DNA of 64,000 nt, taken from Xenorhabdus indica (GTDB taxonomy: Bacteria; Pseudomonadota; Gammaproteobacteria; Enterobacterales; Enterobacteriaceae). Position numbers and translations under genes: made by a program. Shown here piece after piece: positions 1 through 9,423 of the stretch. Within the stretch, counting starts at the first letter, position 1; each line of letters begins with the position of its first letter. Below the pieces are notes generated by a model. It had not been told where the DNA came from, searched no databases, and was given only the letters and a program-made list of their open reading frames with translations. Location: assembly GCF_014467235.1 (NCBI RefSeq), contig NZ_NKHP01000005.1:124001-188000 (forward strand). Reading direction: 5' to 3'.

Positions 1-416
1 AGAATGTCAGTAGACATTGGGTAGGAAATATCATTTACTGATCTATCTATATATTTATCCACGAGTTTATACATTGATAACGGGTAAGCCCCTTTCTCCT
101 TCCACGGAGTATACTCATAAGAATGATAATATTTTTGCAGAATTTTTCTTAACTCAGAATTTAACCTTATGGGGATTTCTGTTTCAAATGCATTAATATC
201 AATATTACCTAAATCCACGGATATCTTTTCTAAAGATAATTTCTTATTTCTGTTTAATTCTAATGCTTTGATATTTTCTTTTATAATGAAGGATAGATTA
301 TCATTAAATAATGACGAGCATTTATCCATTACCTTTTCACCATAATAATCTGCTGACTCAATGGAGATGATAGTTTTGTGGATAATGCTATTCTTTTCTT
401 TTTCTAATAAAGACAT
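1..416 (-). CDS. pvc14: eCIS tape-measure protein (Pvc14/Afp14-like), N-terminal part
   Basis: The reading frame opens with ATG at 416 (MSLLEKEKNSIIHK...) and stays open for about 138 codons to the window edge, so only the N-terminus is present. The N-terminal pattern fits the contractile-injection-system tape-measure family: an 'I-H-K' opening, then an amphipathic helix, then 'LEKISVDLGNI' followed by a helix rich in leucine and arginine. The protein is thought to set tube length inside the particle. Its place directly after the tail fibre gene matches pvc14/afp14. A GGAG lies 12 bases before the ATG, a slightly long spacing. The 98-base gap to pvc13 holds nothing obvious. The family call rests on pattern and position and would be firmer with the full protein. 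Confidence 0.75.
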   Translation of the reverse strand, partial: MSLLEKEKNSIIHKTIISIESADYYGEKVMDKCSSLFNDNLSFIIKENIKALELNRNKKLSLEKISVDLGNIDINAFETEIPIRLNSELRKILQKYYHSYEYTPWKEKGAYPLSMYKLVDKYIDRSVNDISYPMSTDI

Positions 417-514
417 CAGCTAACTTAACTCCACTCCACAAATATAATAAGCTATATAAATTAGCAATGAGTATTTACTAAAACCCATTGCTACTAATAT
501 AAATTAAAAAATCA

Positions 515-1747
515 TTAGAGCTTCATAATAAAAGCCAGAATATAATATGGTACAGTGACACTGTTATTATGACTATGTTCACCGCTGGTCAAGTCGATAC
601 CATGAGAATGTGGATCGCCTTTCCCAGAATTATATGTATATGGAGCATAAGTAATAGATGAAGTACCAGTATTTCCACCAGAGACATAAACGGTTTCACC
701 TTTTTTAAGGCTTCCATCATGACAAAATTCAGAATGTATGTAAGTTTCTCCTTGCACATGGTAATGACTACCATTTTGCTCAGCGGTTAATCTATGCCCA
801 TCTGTTCTTCCTGATATACGAACGCTTTGGCTTTCCGATGTGAACGTAAATCTTTTACTGTTCTTATCGCCGGAAAATGTATTCGAAGATTTACCATGTA
901 TATTTTGTATTGTACCTCCCATAATAAATCTATTGATAAGATCAGGTGTTCCCTTAGAACCATCACACAATGCCCACCCTACTGGAATATCTTTTCCAGA
1001 AAACATCATAATCATGCCTTTTGGCAATACCGTGTTAGGATCGATAGCAACGCGATCAGCATCTATCTTAATACCGTTACCAGGTTTAACATAAATTCCT
1101 GACGAACCATTACCAATACCTCCATCCGTACGGATGTTTACATCCAAACCTTCACCACCAACTTTAACTCCCCAACCAGTAGAAACTTTTATTCCTGAAC
1201 CATCAACTTTAATAGTCGAATCAGCCGAACCCACTGATAATGCACCATCTGAACTAAACTTCATCCCATTACCAGGTTTTATGGCAATACCATTGCTATC
1301 AACAACCAAACCTTTATTATCAGCCAGTTTCACTGCAACCTTATCACCATCTATCTTAAGACCATCTCCTGGAACAACACCTATTTCATGTGCCCCTTGA
1401 TAAGTCATTAAACCATTGCCTACACCTACAACCAATACATCTTCATGCAATATTAAAGGGCTATGACGTCCATCGACATAACTTTCATCATTCTCACTTA
1501 ATTTTAACTGTAAAAGCCCATCTTCGCCCAAACGCATTCCTTTTGCCGGGCCCTTTTGATTGGGAGCCTGTCCAGTCGCTTTACGCCCAATATCAGCAAT
1601 ATCAATTAATTGATTGAAATCGGTTTGTAAGGGAATACTGCCTTCTTTAAACTTATCTTTTAATTTATCAATATCAGGTCCAACACCTTTTGCGTCAGAC
1701 AATGTTTGTTGTTCTTGTATTTTTGCAGAATAACGAATTTCTTTCAT
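515..1747 (-). CDS. pvc13: eCIS tail fibre (Pvc13-like) with adenovirus-type shaft repeats and phage collar domain
   Basis: About 410 aa. The start at 1747 is preferred over the ATG at 1759 because a GGAG sits seven bases before it. The N-terminal 70 residues are polar and should attach to the baseplate. Residues about 106-241 form irregular repeats of the type G-N/D-G-(I/L/M)-x-x-(D)-G-x-(L/V)-x-V, like the triple beta-spiral shaft of adenovirus fibre. A phage tail collar segment follows at about 241-280 (LPKGMIMMFSG, GWALCDG, TPDLINRFIMGG). The C-terminus is rich in His, Ser and Gly and ends in the 'PYYILAFIMKL' strand typical of phage fibre tips. In PVC/Afp particles this protein mediates contact with the target cell, so this is the likely host-range determinant. 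It lies between pvc12 and the tape-measure gene. Confidence 0.85.
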   Translation of the reverse strand: MKEIRYSAKIQEQQTLSDAKGVGPDIDKLKDKFKEGSIPLQTDFNQLIDIADIGRKATGQAPNQKGPAKGMRLGEDGLLQLKLSENDESYVDGRHSPLILHEDVLVVGVGNGLMTYQGAHEIGVVPGDGLKIDGDKVAVKLADNKGLVVDSNGIAIKPGNGMKFSSDGALSVGSADSTIKVDGSGIKVSTGWGVKVGGEGLDVNIRTDGGIGNGSSGIYVKPGNGIKIDADRVAIDPNTVLPKGMIMMFSGKDIPVGWALCDGSKGTPDLINRFIMGGTIQNIHGKSSNTFSGDKNSKRFTFTSESQSVRISGRTDGHRLTAEQNGSHYHVQGETYIHSEFCHDGSLKKGETVYVSGGNTGTSSITYAPYTYNSGKGDPHSHGIDLTSGEHSHNNSVTVPYYILAFIMKL

Positions 1748-1792
1748 GGTTAACTCCATAAAATATTTTTAATTTAAAATTTTGATTAATCG

Positions 1793-4681
1793 CTAATTGT
1801 TTTTTTGTTCTTTCTCTTTCGGAATATAGAATAATTCGTTTTGTTTTATTCTATTGGTATTCCATTGTTCACCACTCTTACCAACAACTTCCTCTCTCTG
1901 ATGTGGTGTGGCAATGCGCATTGATCCTATTCCTTTGAAAGGGGAAGGTAATTTACCCAGTGTCAAACTTTCCAGAATCGAATAAGCGGCATCCCCTAAT
2001 GGTGCGCCATTATTTTGCCAACGTTGATACGTATTGCCGAAGTTTAAAAATGGCTCCCGATCCATCCAGTGAATAATCATGGAAATATGAGCAGGGAATT
2101 CGGTGAGAATGGTTTCCTTAACCCACTCTTCCAATTGATATGGATCAACTTTGAGCTCACGTGATTTAATTAAATCACTATTTACCACAACACTAATCAC
2201 AAATGAGAAACGATCCGTACTTTCATATTCTTTACCCGAAAAATGCCAACTGTACCGCCAGGCTTCTTCTGCGGCAGGGAATGCCAATGTAGAATGTTTC
2301 TGACGCTCAATAACCAAAGTTCCCTTGATACGATCAAAGCTGATAACTTTTGCATACAATTTTTCTGATTCGTCAGAAGATTCTTGCTCCAAACCCACTC
2401 CCCCCAACTGTTTGCTCAGGGTAATTTCATTACCTACAGCAATCAGGGCCGGGAAAGGGGTTTGTGCTGTGCGGGTCAGGCGCCGCTGGTTTTCAGGCAA
2501 TGAGGATTGATCACGATCATAGGCCAGCCGGTAGTTCATATCTTCCATCCATACCGGGCTATTTTGCCAGACGAGTTTTTTCCCTTTGGCGGCGGTCATG
2601 ACTCGTTCCAGATTGTATTCCAGTTGAGTACTGTTGCTCACGTCCAGCCAAAACTGATCCCCTGCGATTTTAGTGATCATTTGACCACGCACGGTAAATC
2701 GGTTTTCGTTCTGTGCGCCTTCATAGAGAATTAAATCAATCACCTGACCCTGTATCAGTTTTCCATCAATACCGGCTTGTTTAATCACCAAGTAATATTG
2801 ATCAGTTTGATTGTCCCTTTCTTCTCTCACCGAATCTGGCTGCTGCTCTTCATCAAACTGGCTGTTGGGTTTGACTGGCAGCAATGCCCGATGTTCTATC
2901 AGATAAAAAGGCAGTTTGCTCAGGTCAGGCTTTGGTTTAAATAATTCACCCCCTAACCCCATACGGGCAGCAATGCGCTTTTGTAGTGACGAAACTTGAT
3001 CAATCCGAATATTGGCTCGGTGATAAGTTAATGTCGGTTGTTGAGCCAGATAACCTTGTTGCACGGCGCGAAATTCATTGATGTTGGTGGTAAAGGTACG
3101 TGGTGCCCGCTGAGTGCCAAAGTATCCGAGCAGATAATTGACAATATCCAATTCGTGATCGTTATTGTGTGCAAGCTCTTTTAGTACTTCCTTTAATTCG
3201 TGAGCGTAATTTTGGTGGGCATCATCATTGACAGAGCCTGGCTTAAACGGCCATTGATCGCCCCAAACTTCGTATCCTTCACGCTTAAAAGCTAATAATT
3301 TTGGCAGCATGGCAATTTGCTGACAGCCGCAAGCCAGCAATTGTTCAAATGGCAGCATAAATTGATGAAGTGACAACAGGCGTTGGGCGTGCTCACTTTC
3401 GGATAAGGGTTGTTGTAACTCATAGCAGGCAGGCAACATATCGCTGACGGGATAATAGCGCCCCACATCGCGATGCCGCCCATAAGGTAATACCACGGGT
3501 TTATTCTGAATCAAGGGGGACTTGGGTAAACGGTTCCGAATTTGTTGTTCATTCACCGTAACGCTGATCCCGCCTTTGGCAATCACCCTCAGTGGGCCAT
3601 CATGTTGCGCCAATTGATGAATCGGATCTTTACCCCACAAACGAGGGTAGTAGCCTTCTTTTATTGACCATGACCAGCTATCCCCTTTAATCGGTTCAAT
3701 CAGGGTTTTATTGAAACTGTCATCCAGCCGAAGGCGAATTACATTCTGAATCCCCTTAATCTTAAGCAGTTTATTCACCAGCCGGCTAAGATTGAGCGTG
3801 AGCCGCTTGGTATAATCACGGGCTGCCGGCAATTCAGGTATCCAGCCGTGTTCTAATCGTGGCCCTTCAAAGATTTCACCATTACTCATTCCCGCATCTT
3901 GTAATGTTTCGGTACTGAAACGCTGCGCCCCAGGCATCAGATACTGTTCTGCTGTGCTGTAGACGGCAGCAAAAATAACTGGGATATCTTGTACCTTTAC
4001 ATCATCATCCAGTTCAATATCCAGTAATAGCGGAAAATCAACCGGATTTGTCCAGATAATCTGACTAACCCATTCACCAATATTGCGGTTCTTGGTCAAA
4101 AAATCGGTTAATTGTTGGGTGGCAGTCGCCAAATTCTCCTGACTATAGCGAGTCGGTTCCAGATAAAGACAGTAATTCCCCCGCAACGTAAATTTTTTCG
4201 CCTCTTTACGCTCGACAAAGCTATATTCCCTTTTGCTGGCATCATACCAATAGGTATAACGTTGCGTTGTCGGTTCACGGACTAATTGCACGTTACGGAA
4301 CAGAAAATCCCCTTCCTGTTCTGATTTTGTCCAGTCACGGCTATGCAGATCCAGCAATGCCTTGCGGTAATCATCAGTGGTGATGGGTCCGCAAGTCAGT
4401 GTATTGTGCGGGCCAAATTCAGCGGGAAAAATCCCGTCTTGCTGTTTCTGCTCATTGAGGAGCGGGGTCAATAAGTCTGTTAAAGGAAGAGTATGACGGT
4501 AAGACAAATCTGACACACCGTAGCTGAGTCCTTCCAAAAAAGTGATGCCGGGATCGTGTTCTTCTGTGTCACTCCACAGTTTTCCGGCCTGTTGCTCAAC
4601 CACCTGATGAGCCTGTTCCAGCAAGGGATCAAAGTGAATAGCGTCTTTCACTTTGTGAAACAGTACATCTTTATCACTCAT
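1793..4681 (-). CDS. pvc12: eCIS baseplate wedge protein (Pvc12/Afp12-like)
   Basis: About 962 aa. The ATG at 4681 has a strong GAGGAAA ribosome site; the longer frame to 4699 would overlap pvc11. Position after the baseplate-J protein and the large size match Pvc12/Afp12, one of the two wedge proteins that form the outer baseplate and trigger sheath contraction. The N-terminus carries 'DPLLEQAHQVVEQQAGKLW' and 'EHDPGITFLEGLSYG', a pattern seen in contractile-tail wedge proteins. No transmembrane segments or signal peptide are visible. It starts 2 bases after the pvc11 stop and is followed by pvc13 after a 45-base gap. Confidence 0.85.
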   Translation of the reverse strand: MSDKDVLFHKVKDAIHFDPLLEQAHQVVEQQAGKLWSDTEEHDPGITFLEGLSYGVSDLSYRHTLPLTDLLTPLLNEQKQQDGIFPAEFGPHNTLTCGPITTDDYRKALLDLHSRDWTKSEQEGDFLFRNVQLVREPTTQRYTYWYDASKREYSFVERKEAKKFTLRGNYCLYLEPTRYSQENLATATQQLTDFLTKNRNIGEWVSQIIWTNPVDFPLLLDIELDDDVKVQDIPVIFAAVYSTAEQYLMPGAQRFSTETLQDAGMSNGEIFEGPRLEHGWIPELPAARDYTKRLTLNLSRLVNKLLKIKGIQNVIRLRLDDSFNKTLIEPIKGDSWSWSIKEGYYPRLWGKDPIHQLAQHDGPLRVIAKGGISVTVNEQQIRNRLPKSPLIQNKPVVLPYGRHRDVGRYYPVSDMLPACYELQQPLSESEHAQRLLSLHQFMLPFEQLLACGCQQIAMLPKLLAFKREGYEVWGDQWPFKPGSVNDDAHQNYAHELKEVLKELAHNNDHELDIVNYLLGYFGTQRAPRTFTTNINEFRAVQQGYLAQQPTLTYHRANIRIDQVSSLQKRIAARMGLGGELFKPKPDLSKLPFYLIEHRALLPVKPNSQFDEEQQPDSVREERDNQTDQYYLVIKQAGIDGKLIQGQVIDLILYEGAQNENRFTVRGQMITKIAGDQFWLDVSNSTQLEYNLERVMTAAKGKKLVWQNSPVWMEDMNYRLAYDRDQSSLPENQRRLTRTAQTPFPALIAVGNEITLSKQLGGVGLEQESSDESEKLYAKVISFDRIKGTLVIERQKHSTLAFPAAEEAWRYSWHFSGKEYESTDRFSFVISVVVNSDLIKSRELKVDPYQLEEWVKETILTEFPAHISMIIHWMDREPFLNFGNTYQRWQNNGAPLGDAAYSILESLTLGKLPSPFKGIGSMRIATPHQREEVVGKSGEQWNTNRIKQNELFYIPKEKEQKNN

Positions 4682-4683
4682 AG

Positions 4684-6864
4684 TTAATTTCCTCGGCATT
4701 GCCGCTTGTCTTCGGCTTCCCAGACTAAAATCAGCACTTCATTGTCTTTGGCTTCTACGGATGCGGTGATATCACTGTCTTTAGCCGCCTTTGACCGACA
4801 CAGCGTCAGACAAGTGACCCGCTCAACCAGTGGCTGTTGCTGAATGGTTGCCAATAACTGGTAATAATTAATGCTGTTATTCAACATAACAGGACGTTGC
4901 TCATCGACACTCCAGGGCATATATATCTTACTGAGTTGCTGTCGTAGCTGGCGATAGCCAAAATCTTCATTAACGTCTGGTTTAAAAATAACCTGATAAT
5001 TGATTTTTACATCAATGTATTGAGGATTACTGATCTCAATCTCAGCCCAGGGAGAGCCTTTTTGCTGTAACCATTCGGCCATTTCTTGCAGACGTGCCGG
5101 ATTTAGCACCGGACGCAAAGGGTCATCACTGTCGTTATATCGATTGGCCGGAATAATCGTCAGTTGCTGTTTTTTCAGTGCGGGGACTCGCGTGAGTTCA
5201 TCATGACCGGGATACTTAACATCAAAGATACTGACATAATGCTCTTTTAACAGTGTCGCCATATTGCCCCAGGTTAAGGCCCGGTTACGGTGGGACAGGT
5301 GTTGGGCTCCCCGTGCAAAAAAGGCACTGTTGGATTCTGGCACACGTCCGTTCCATGATGCCCAGGGCTGGTTAATCGACGCCACCACCATGATGGGTTC
5401 AACGGGACGCTGAATAGTACCTGCCGGTAATGGTGTTAAGAAATGGCTGTTGCTGATGCTATCGGCATTCGTCAATGTCGCTGTCATGGCGTTATAGATC
5501 AGGCCGCATAACCAGGGCGTCTTTCCCCATGAACCTTTGTGTGTGGGGATAACCATGACGGCCTTTAACCAGTAGCGTCCGGTTGGCATCTGGGTAATTT
5601 CTTTAGCAGAAGCATCCACAGGCAATACAACTTGCCAGATGCCATCTTGATACAGGGACTTGGTTTCATCTTTAACCCACGCATCTAATGCAACCCATTG
5701 ATTCTTACTATTCAGGTAATACCAGGAAATGTTTTCGGGTTGCTGTGGCGATTTTAATTTCCAATACAGCGATAAGGTTTGTCCCAGTTTGACGTCAGTG
5801 ATACCAAGGTATAACGTGGGGTTCTCTTCCAATGGTTCAATTTCAGGGCTATAACCAAAGGGAGTTAAGTGAAATGTCTTGAATGACGCTTTATCTATAG
5901 TTGCTTCTTGCACCTTTAGTGCGGTTACTGTAGGCAGTGGTTGGCTATTTTTTCCCTGTAGCCTGAGCACTGGCTCACTGAAAACAAAATCATCCAGATC
6001 CTCTGGCGCACTGATTGCTGGCTCTTTATCTGAAAGCGTTAGTGTAACCTCTTTTCCCTTTCCCTCAGCAGTCAAGATTAGCCACTGGTTTCCACTACTG
6101 ATTTGAGCCACCAGATTTTGGCTATTAATATCTTTATCAAAAGTAACCGCTATCTTTCTCGTTCCTTCTTCCATCACCAGTTGTGCAGAAGTCACTAATA
6201 CGCCACCCAACACAGATTTATCCGTATCCGTTTCACTGAATAACCGAATTCCATCAGATGGCAATGATAACTGTGCTTGTGAATCCCAGGGTGTCGCAGT
6301 CACCCAATGCTGTTTATCTTTATTGCGTAACCAGTACAGGTCACTGATATAGCCACGGTTTGCCAGCAAACTGGCATCCAGCGCATATTGCAGGGCATTG
6401 CCTTGTTCATCCTGTCCTGCTTCAAATAAAGTGCCTTTTGTGAGCGATTGTTCTGTGACTGTGGTATTCAGTTCTACAGATAAGGCAACTTGATCCGGTT
6501 GGGCCGGACGAGGAGATAACCCTAAAAGTTCCCGGTAATAAAGATTGCGATGCGCCGCCGGTAAGGTATTCAATAAGGATATTGGCGTTTCCAGTAATCG
6601 TAATACCGCTAACAGAAACGCTTGATGAGGTAATAACTCCCCATTGGCTTCGATTTTTCCCTGATATAATTCGGCAAGTTTCTCCGGCGTATTATTTGCC
6701 ATAAAGAAAAAGTCATTCCAATGGTTATTGCCCTGATTGAAGGGAATTTTTTTCGTGTACTTTTCAATATATTCGAGTAATTGCAGACTGGTTCGATTAT
6801 CTAATTTAAAATCGCTCATTGGCACCAAGTCTGACAATTTTTTATTTAACTCAGTTAATTCCAT
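4684..6864 (-). CDS. pvc11: eCIS baseplate J / gp6-like wedge protein (Pvc11-like)
   Basis: About 726 aa from the ATG at 6864, which has AGGTGA seven bases upstream. A GTG at 6915 would add 17 residues with a poorer ribosome site. The C-terminal half has baseplate-J character: 'RGAQHLSHRNRALTWGNMATLLKEHY', then 'IFDVKYPGHDEL' and a strand-rich segment with 'EISNPQYIDVKINYQVIFKPDV'. In related particles it pairs with Pvc12 to build the wedge ring around the spike hub. It lies between the PAAR tip gene and pvc12 in the standard order. Nothing is missing compared with the usual length near 700-750 aa. Confidence 0.85.
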   Translation of the reverse strand: MELTELNKKLSDLVPMSDFKLDNRTSLQLLEYIEKYTKKIPFNQGNNHWNDFFFMANNTPEKLAELYQGKIEANGELLPHQAFLLAVLRLLETPISLLNTLPAAHRNLYYRELLGLSPRPAQPDQVALSVELNTTVTEQSLTKGTLFEAGQDEQGNALQYALDASLLANRGYISDLYWLRNKDKQHWVTATPWDSQAQLSLPSDGIRLFSETDTDKSVLGGVLVTSAQLVMEEGTRKIAVTFDKDINSQNLVAQISSGNQWLILTAEGKGKEVTLTLSDKEPAISAPEDLDDFVFSEPVLRLQGKNSQPLPTVTALKVQEATIDKASFKTFHLTPFGYSPEIEPLEENPTLYLGITDVKLGQTLSLYWKLKSPQQPENISWYYLNSKNQWVALDAWVKDETKSLYQDGIWQVVLPVDASAKEITQMPTGRYWLKAVMVIPTHKGSWGKTPWLCGLIYNAMTATLTNADSISNSHFLTPLPAGTIQRPVEPIMVVASINQPWASWNGRVPESNSAFFARGAQHLSHRNRALTWGNMATLLKEHYVSIFDVKYPGHDELTRVPALKKQQLTIIPANRYNDSDDPLRPVLNPARLQEMAEWLQQKGSPWAEIEISNPQYIDVKINYQVIFKPDVNEDFGYRQLRQQLSKIYMPWSVDEQRPVMLNNSINYYQLLATIQQQPLVERVTCLTLCRSKAAKDSDITASVEAKDNEVLILVWEAEDKRQCRGN

Positions 6865-6948
6865 AATATCACCTGTATGGCACAGCGATTCCTCTGTGAA
6901 TAAAGGTTTATTCACTCTGTTTAATTTCTTTTTAATTCAGCCAATGTC

Positions 6949-7377
6949 TTAATTGACGGTGGCAAAGTTTTGTTGGGTATTAAAACTGCCTGTACTAGAT
7001 GAAGGCGTTAAAATATCCGTTGGCGGCTGAATATTACTATTATTAGTTTTGGCCGATTCACTAGGCTCAAACTTGGCTGTAAACTTTTTCCCTTTGAGAA
7101 TTAGGGGGCCATTACTGGTACAGTTAGGGGCTTGTTGGCTGGCATCCAATGCACTGATGGTAATGGTTCCTGTTCCCGGTATTGTATATATTGGTGTGGT
7201 ATATTTTGCCGTAACACGCACTGAACTCTCATCTCCCAGAACGCAAACTTTCCTGCCATTTATTTTCGCATGGCCTGTACCTTTGATTTTAATTGGGCCG
7301 GGAATATCCACCTGTCGATTCCCAAAGTTGGGTTCAAACTGTAGTATGTCACCATCTGTTACAATAGCTTCACTCAT
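6949..7377 (-). CDS. pvc10: eCIS PAAR-like spike tip (Pvc10-like)
   Basis: A 142-aa protein rich in Gly, Thr and Ile with short beta-strand repeats ('GDILQFEPNFGNRQVDIPG', 'IKGTGHAKINGRKVCVLGDE'). The layout is that of a DUF4280/PAAR-like cone capping a contractile spike. The C-terminal 40 residues are polar and low-complexity (SNIQPPTDILTPSSSTGS) and probably disordered. It should sit at the tip of the Pvc8 spike. Its ATG overlaps the pvc9 stop by four bases (ATGA), which suggests coupled translation. Assignment rests on position and repeat character. Confidence 0.8.
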   Translation of the reverse strand: MSEAIVTDGDILQFEPNFGNRQVDIPGPIKIKGTGHAKINGRKVCVLGDESSVRVTAKYTTPIYTIPGTGTITISALDASQQAPNCTSNGPLILKGKKFTAKFEPSESAKTNNSNIQPPTDILTPSSSTGSFNTQQNFATVN

Positions 7378-7796
7378 ACCACCTCCATTCCCCGGCCTTC
7401 ACTCAGCGGCAATGTTGCTTGGATTTGCTGATTGATATCGCTGCCCCGCAGGCGATACATGACTTGAATTTGTAAGGTACTCTGATTCTTTGGTGACTGA
7501 CGAACCTGAATATCGGTAATATCTGCCCGTGATTCATAACGTAATACGCTGTCATGAATATGGGACTCAATTTCAGCAAACAGTTCGTTACGGATATTTT
7601 CAAATGCAAAATCATTTAATCCGCAGCCATAATTTTCACGCATCAGACGTTCCCCCGGATCAGTTTTGAACAGAATGTGCAAACTTTGGCGCACATCTGC
7701 TGCTCCTTCCGCCATTTCCACCCCCTTTTCAAGGGAAAAAGCGGGAGGAAAAGCCCAACCTCGACCATAGAGTTGTGTCAGTATTTGGTTTTCCAT
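7374..7796 (-). CDS. pvc9: eCIS gp25-like baseplate protein (Pvc9-like)
   Basis: 140 aa, matching the gp25/lysozyme-like baseplate family in length. The core carries 'VRQSLHILFKTDPGERLMRENYGCGL', the hallmark gp25 segment with the E-R pair before 'YGCGL', followed by 'IESHI' and a C-terminal beta region (DITDIQVRQSP). Despite the historic lysozyme label, members are structural, joining wedge to sheath. It starts 10 bases after pvc8 ends, and its stop overlaps the pvc10 start by four bases. Confidence 0.88.
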   Translation of the reverse strand: MENQILTQLYGRGWAFPPAFSLEKGVEMAEGAADVRQSLHILFKTDPGERLMRENYGCGLNDFAFENIRNELFAEIESHIHDSVLRYESRADITDIQVRQSPKNQSTLQIQVMYRLRGSDINQQIQATLPLSEGRGMEVV

Positions 7797-7806
7797 TGTT
7801 CACCTT

Positions 7807-9423
7807 TCACTGGGTAAGATTAATTTTGCCACCCTTGATCTCAACACTGTTTTTGCCAGACAGATTGAGCGATTTATCCATTTGGGCATTCATGGTTTGT
7901 GCTTTCAGTGTTAATTCTTTTTTCGTTGACAGAGAAATATCTTTATCCTGCTGGAGGGCTATTTGATTTTCTCCCGCATTCATTTGGATTATTTTCTTTT
8001 TGCTATTAATCATGATGTGTTGTTGAATTTCTCCTTTTTTCACCACCAGCATTTTTTCTTGATTATCTTGGGTAGGCTCTAAAGGTGCTTTATTTTTCGG
8101 GTTGTGCATTGCCCCCAGAATGACCGGATAACGTGGATCATTTTCAAAAAAGCCGACAATCACTTCATCCCCTGGTTCCGGGTAGAAACAAAAACCGCTT
8201 TCGTGGCTGGCGTAAGGTTTCCCCAATCGGGCCCATAAGAAGTCATTCGGACGATTCAATACCGGCAGAATAATCGGAATGCGGTTCAGGGCGGCTTTGT
8301 CTTGCTGATACTTTGCGACTGTCGCAATATGGAGTTCAGTGGCATCGGGCAACATCGGCAGGTGTTCCTGTTGTAAGCCAATGCTCAACGTCGTTTCCCA
8401 ATCAATTCGTCGGTTAAAACGATGGCGAACCGCAGTAATGCTTGCCGTTCCATCCAATTGTGCACCGAATCCGGTTAATTGAATGTTGTCCCCTAACTGA
8501 TAACGTCCATGACCTTTGAGCAAGAATTCACCTGTAACACCAGAGATACGCTGATTCAACAATAGCCCCTGTGCCAAATAGCCACTTTCCTGAGTCGTTA
8601 ACGGGCTGCTGTAGCGAATGTCCCAACTTGCTTTATTTAAAGAGGCCAGCCTGTCAGGGGAGAGGGCGGCTTTACCCACGGCAACACTGCCGTGGCGACC
8701 ACCCGATAATTCCTGTTGTTTGCTGATATCCCAACCACTGACTTCCAGCGAAGCGGGATTAAGATGGTTATCAAACTGCCAACTGGCATCTTTGACGATG
8801 ATATCTTTTTTCTCATCCCCGCGGCTTTTCAGGGTATGGATTGGGTTAGATTTCAGGGAGTCAGGCTCGGCAAGCTGAACGCCTTCTGTCGTTGGCAACA
8901 ACCACACACCGGTTGCCGATAGACGACACAACAGAAAACGCCAGTCTGAACAACGAAATTGCACCATTTGCTCATGTTTTTGATCTAATGCAGCAATCCG
9001 TCCAAAATGCGCTTTGATACCTGCCTGATTCAATAAGGTGTTCAGAATGGTTTTTTCGTTACTGGCCTTAAACAGTTGTGAGTGCTGAGTATCAACCATC
9101 AGTTGCAACCGATGTCTGACGACCAAAGTAAGCAATAATTGTTTATTTTTTATCTTCAACGTGTTACGGGTAATCAGGCCATTGAACAGTACCGATTTCC
9201 TGCCACTCTCAATCATTTCCAGCCGCAGAGTTTTCCCCACCTGACAATGCGCCAGTTCTGCTTGTACATCTGCCTGACTGAAAGCGGAAAGCGGTCTGTC
9301 TGGTAAGCTGAGTTTCAGCGTTGCACAAGGGATGCTGTTAACGCGGTAGTAGGTATCTGCATCAACGGCAGCCAACAGTGACAGCACCTTGCCATCTGCA
9401 ATGATTTTCAGTTGATGGCTCAT
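7807..9423 (-). CDS. pvc8: eCIS VgrG-like central spike (Pvc8-like)
   Basis: 538 aa. The N-terminal two thirds resemble the gp27 hub part of VgrG (barrel segments, 'FRCSDWRFLLCRLSATGVWL' around residues 160-180). Around residues 395-450 comes a gp5-type OB fold: 'FLWARLGKPYASHESGFCFYPEPGDEVIVGF' and 'DPRYPVILGAMHNPKNKAP'. The tail is a short, Lys- and Asn-rich beta region that should form the needle under the PAAR tip. It forms the trimeric spike at the distal end of the tube. The ATG overlaps the pvc7 stop by one base (TGATG). Confidence 0.9.
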   Translation of the reverse strand: MSHQLKIIADGKVLSLLAAVDADTYYRVNSIPCATLKLSLPDRPLSAFSQADVQAELAHCQVGKTLRLEMIESGRKSVLFNGLITRNTLKIKNKQLLLTLVVRHRLQLMVDTQHSQLFKASNEKTILNTLLNQAGIKAHFGRIAALDQKHEQMVQFRCSDWRFLLCRLSATGVWLLPTTEGVQLAEPDSLKSNPIHTLKSRGDEKKDIIVKDASWQFDNHLNPASLEVSGWDISKQQELSGGRHGSVAVGKAALSPDRLASLNKASWDIRYSSPLTTQESGYLAQGLLLNQRISGVTGEFLLKGHGRYQLGDNIQLTGFGAQLDGTASITAVRHRFNRRIDWETTLSIGLQQEHLPMLPDATELHIATVAKYQQDKAALNRIPIILPVLNRPNDFLWARLGKPYASHESGFCFYPEPGDEVIVGFFENDPRYPVILGAMHNPKNKAPLEPTQDNQEKMLVVKKGEIQQHIMINSKKKIIQMNAGENQIALQQDKDISLSTKKELTLKAQTMNAQMDKSLNLSGKNSVEIKGGKINLTQ

